A stretch of DNA of 16,651 nt from Marinosulfonomonas sp. PRT-SC04 (GTDB taxonomy: Bacteria > Pseudomonadota > Alphaproteobacteria > Rhodobacterales > Rhodobacteraceae), in NCBI GenBank assembly GCA_001321835.1, contig JPUR01000079.1:1-16651 (forward strand). Direction: 5' to 3'. Made by a program: the position numbers and the translations under genes. Under the pieces are notes generated by a model, which did not search any database, was not told the DNA's origin, and saw nothing but the letters and a program-made list of their open reading frames with translations. Positions 15,299-16,651 of this stretch are shown one piece after another. How positions within the stretch are numbered: position 1 is the stretch's first letter; each line of letters opens with the position of its first letter.

Positions 15299-15970
15299 AT
15301 GCTGATTGAAACCCAAAATACCGCACAACAAACTGAACTGAAAACCAAGACCATTTCCACCCGAATCCCCAGCCTAAAGCGCGCAAGATCACAACAGAAT
15401 GCAGGGCTGATTGCTGGCACCTTGGTTGAAACGGCGGTTGGCTGGCGCCGGGTCGAGCTGCTGCGGGTTGGCGATCATCTGCAAACCTATGACGGGGCTT
15501 TACGCCCGTTACGTCAGGTCGAGCGCGCTTATTTTGGGGCGGCCGATGGGGCCTATCCACTGGAGGGGGTTTTACATGTGCCAAGCGGAGCGCTGGACAA
15601 TTGCGACGACCTGCTGCTGATGCCAGACCAAATGGTGTTGATTAAAAATCAACTGGTTACGGATCTGTTGGGCCAGCTTTCTGTGTTAATTCCGGCAACG
15701 GCTCTCGAAGGGTTTCGCGGCATTTCGCGCCAAACACCGCGCGGTTTGATCGAGGCCGTGACCCTAGGGTTTGACGATGAAGAGGTGGTCTATGCCAATT
15801 CCGGTTTGCTGGCGCATTGTGGCGCGAATGGGGCCGATTTTTTCACCACGCTGGACCTCGGGCGGGCCACAGCGCTGATGTCACTGCTGGGAAAAAGCCG
15901 TGCTGTTCTGGACCAAGCCATCGCCACTTTGAACATAAACGAGCCTGAATTGCTGGCCGCCGCTGCGTGA
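15299..15970 (+). CDS. Hint-like domain protein (first of a tandem pair)
   Basis: The 223-residue protein starts at the ATG at 15299 because GGAG lies 6 bases upstream. An open frame reaches back to 15164 without such support. Residues 36-75 read GLIAGTLVETAVGWRRVELL, then RVGDHLQTYDGALRPLRQVE, the pattern of the N-terminal Hint fold (hedgehog/intein, Hint_2 type, common in Rhodobacteraceae). In active Hint domains a cysteine starts the block (CFxxGT). Here the aligned position is Gly36. The later LMPDQMVLI (107-115) aligns with the SPQHRVL-type motif, with Gln in place of His. Self-cleavage or splicing is therefore unlikely. No signal peptide or protease domain is visible. Its product may be a structural or adaptor Hint fold. 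It is a paralogue of the next gene. Confidence 0.75.
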   Translation: MLIETQNTAQQTELKTKTISTRIPSLKRARSQQNAGLIAGTLVETAVGWRRVELLRVGDHLQTYDGALRPLRQVERAYFGAADGAYPLEGVLHVPSGALDNCDDLLLMPDQMVLIKNQLVTDLLGQLSVLIPATALEGFRGISRQTPRGLIEAVTLGFDDEEVVYANSGLLAHCGANGADFFTTLDLGRATALMSLLGKSRAVLDQAIATLNINEPELLAAAA

Positions 15971-15984
15971 TTTAGCATCTTACA

Positions 15985-16013
15985 AGCCTGCGCCCAGAGG
16001 TCTGACGCAGGCT
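15985..16013 (+). terminator. Hairpin after the first Hint-like gene, possible terminator
   Basis: AGCCTGCG (15985-15992) and CGCAGGCT (16006-16013) form a perfect 8-bp stem. A small CAG/CTG pairing is possible inside the 13-base loop. It lies 14 bases after the stop. No T-run follows, so intrinsic termination would be weak. Its position still suggests an end-of-gene role. Confidence 0.45.
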
Positions 16014-16172
16014 GTGATTGGGTGCGGGAATTTTGAGAAAAAACGACGCCATAGATAAATTGAATAAAATTTGCCTTAAATTAGCACATTGTCCCTGACC
16101 GCGAAACGATGCCACATTTTGACCAAAAAGCGGCCCATATCCCGCCAATGGAATCACCCTAGATGGATTTAC

Positions 16173-16206
16173 GGCAAGTGATAACGGGTCTGCTAACCCG
16201 ATTGCC
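16173..16206 (+). promoter_or_regulatory. Possible 5'-leader stem before the second Hint-like gene
   Basis: GGCAA (16173-16177) pairs with TTGCC (16202-16206). Inside it CGGGT (16185-16189) pairs with ACCCG (16196-16200), leaving an asymmetric internal loop. It ends 10 bases before the AGGGGGGAAATA ribosome-binding region of the gene at 16229. A role is speculative. The AT-rich stretch 16014-16172 probably holds the promoter, but I could not pick convincing boxes. Confidence 0.25.
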
Positions 16207-16228
16207 AAAAACTAAGAGGGGGGAAATA

Positions 16229-16651
16229 ATGTTCGATTTAAAGAATTCCGTCCTAGGGGGGACATTCAAATCAATCGAGACAACAGGTGCCTATAATGGC
16301 GCGGAAGTTGCCGGCATTGCATCAGGTCTGACAAGCGACACACGGGTTGCCACCAACATTGGGTGGCGCGCGGTCAAAGCGATCGCGCCCGGTGATATGG
16401 CGCTGACGTTTGATGGCGGCATGCAAGTGGTGCGGCGCATCAGTCGTAACGTATTATGGAACTCGCCCCGCAATTGCCCAGAACATCTGTGGCCGTTGCT
16501 GGTGCCGGTTGGTGCCTTGGGCAACCTACAAGAAATGTTTTTGCTGCCAGAACAGATTGTGATGATTGAATCCGATGCCGCAGAAGAGATTTATGGGAGG
16601 GTGTTCAGAATTCCGTGTCACAGGGTTAGCCTAGATGTCGAGCACGTCGTC
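16229..16651 (+). CDS. Hint-like domain protein (second of a tandem pair, 3' end outside window)
   Basis: The visible 141 residues start at an ATG preceded by GAGGGGGGAAATA. GLTSDTRVATNIGWRAVKAI then APGDMALTFDGGMQVVRRI (33-71) aligns without gaps over GLxxxTxVxTxxGW to the previous gene. VGALGNLQEMFLLPEQIVMI (94-113) matches GALDNCDDLLLMPDQMVLI of that protein. The nucleophile position is again Gly (G33), and the motif-B histidine is Gln (LLPEQIVMI). The protein has a 30-residue N-terminal lead that is rich in small residues. It continues past the window edge, so a downstream domain cannot be excluded. Its function is unknown, and the tandem arrangement suggests duplication followed by divergence. 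Confidence 0.75.
   Translation, partial: MFDLKNSVLGGTFKSIETTGAYNGAEVAGIASGLTSDTRVATNIGWRAVKAIAPGDMALTFDGGMQVVRRISRNVLWNSPRNCPEHLWPLLVPVGALGNLQEMFLLPEQIVMIESDAAEEIYGRVFRIPCHRVSLDVEHVV

Overview
The window reads as chromosomal DNA of a marine Roseobacter-type alphaproteobacterium (Rhodobacteraceae). This rests on the GC-rich coding sequence, the mixture of PrpE, MaeB, a DmdB-like ligase and Hint-domain proteins, and several 'hypothetical' proteins of kinds I associate with that family. It is an inference from gene content, not from a marker gene.

Layout. (1) 1-212: the right end of an IS5-type insertion sequence, ending just short of the prpE stop codon. (2) 255-4544, minus strand: prpE (propionyl-CoA synthetase) and, upstream of it, maeB (malic enzyme with a phosphotransacetylase-like tail). 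The prpE ribosome-binding site lies inside a near-perfect 13-bp mRNA hairpin. The regions upstream of both genes carry repeated TTTGC elements that resemble sites of short-chain acyl-CoA regulators (RamB/PccR type). (3) 4545-4721: a divergent control region with a perfect 26-bp palindrome, then a VOC-cupin-cupin protein on the plus strand. (4) 5878-10404: a tight nucleoside/base salvage operon, cdd-deoA-deoB-add-upp. (5) 10471-11371: a secreted Rhodobacteraceae-type protein whose signal peptide and body are in different frames, so it is broken or frameshift-dependent. (6) 11477-14269, minus strand: a membrane-anchored protein with a degenerate M48-peptidase look, and an AMP-forming acyl-CoA ligase of the DmdB type. 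A bidirectional terminator separates regions 5 and 6. (7) 14388-16651, plus strand: a small sulfotransferase and two paralogous Hint-like proteins that lack the usual Hint nucleophile. The second runs off the window.

How the parts fit. PrpE feeds propionate into propionyl-CoA, which enters the C4 pool as succinyl-CoA. MaeB drains C4 acids to pyruvate. The DmdB-like ligase activates a carboxylate such as 3-methylmercaptopropionate or a medium-chain acid. All three are on the minus strand and have TTTGC repeats upstream, so a shared acyl-CoA-responsive regulator is plausible but unproven. The salvage operon deaminates cytidine and adenosine, phosphorolyses pyrimidine deoxynucleosides, interconverts pentose phosphates, and recovers uracil as UMP.

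No tRNA, rRNA or CRISPR array was seen. No stretch above 300 bases lacks a gene. The strongest leads are the prpE leader hairpin, the 26-bp palindrome, the +1 frameshift at a TTTCCCA site, and the paired nucleophile-less Hint proteins. I see no defence or other multi-gene novel system.
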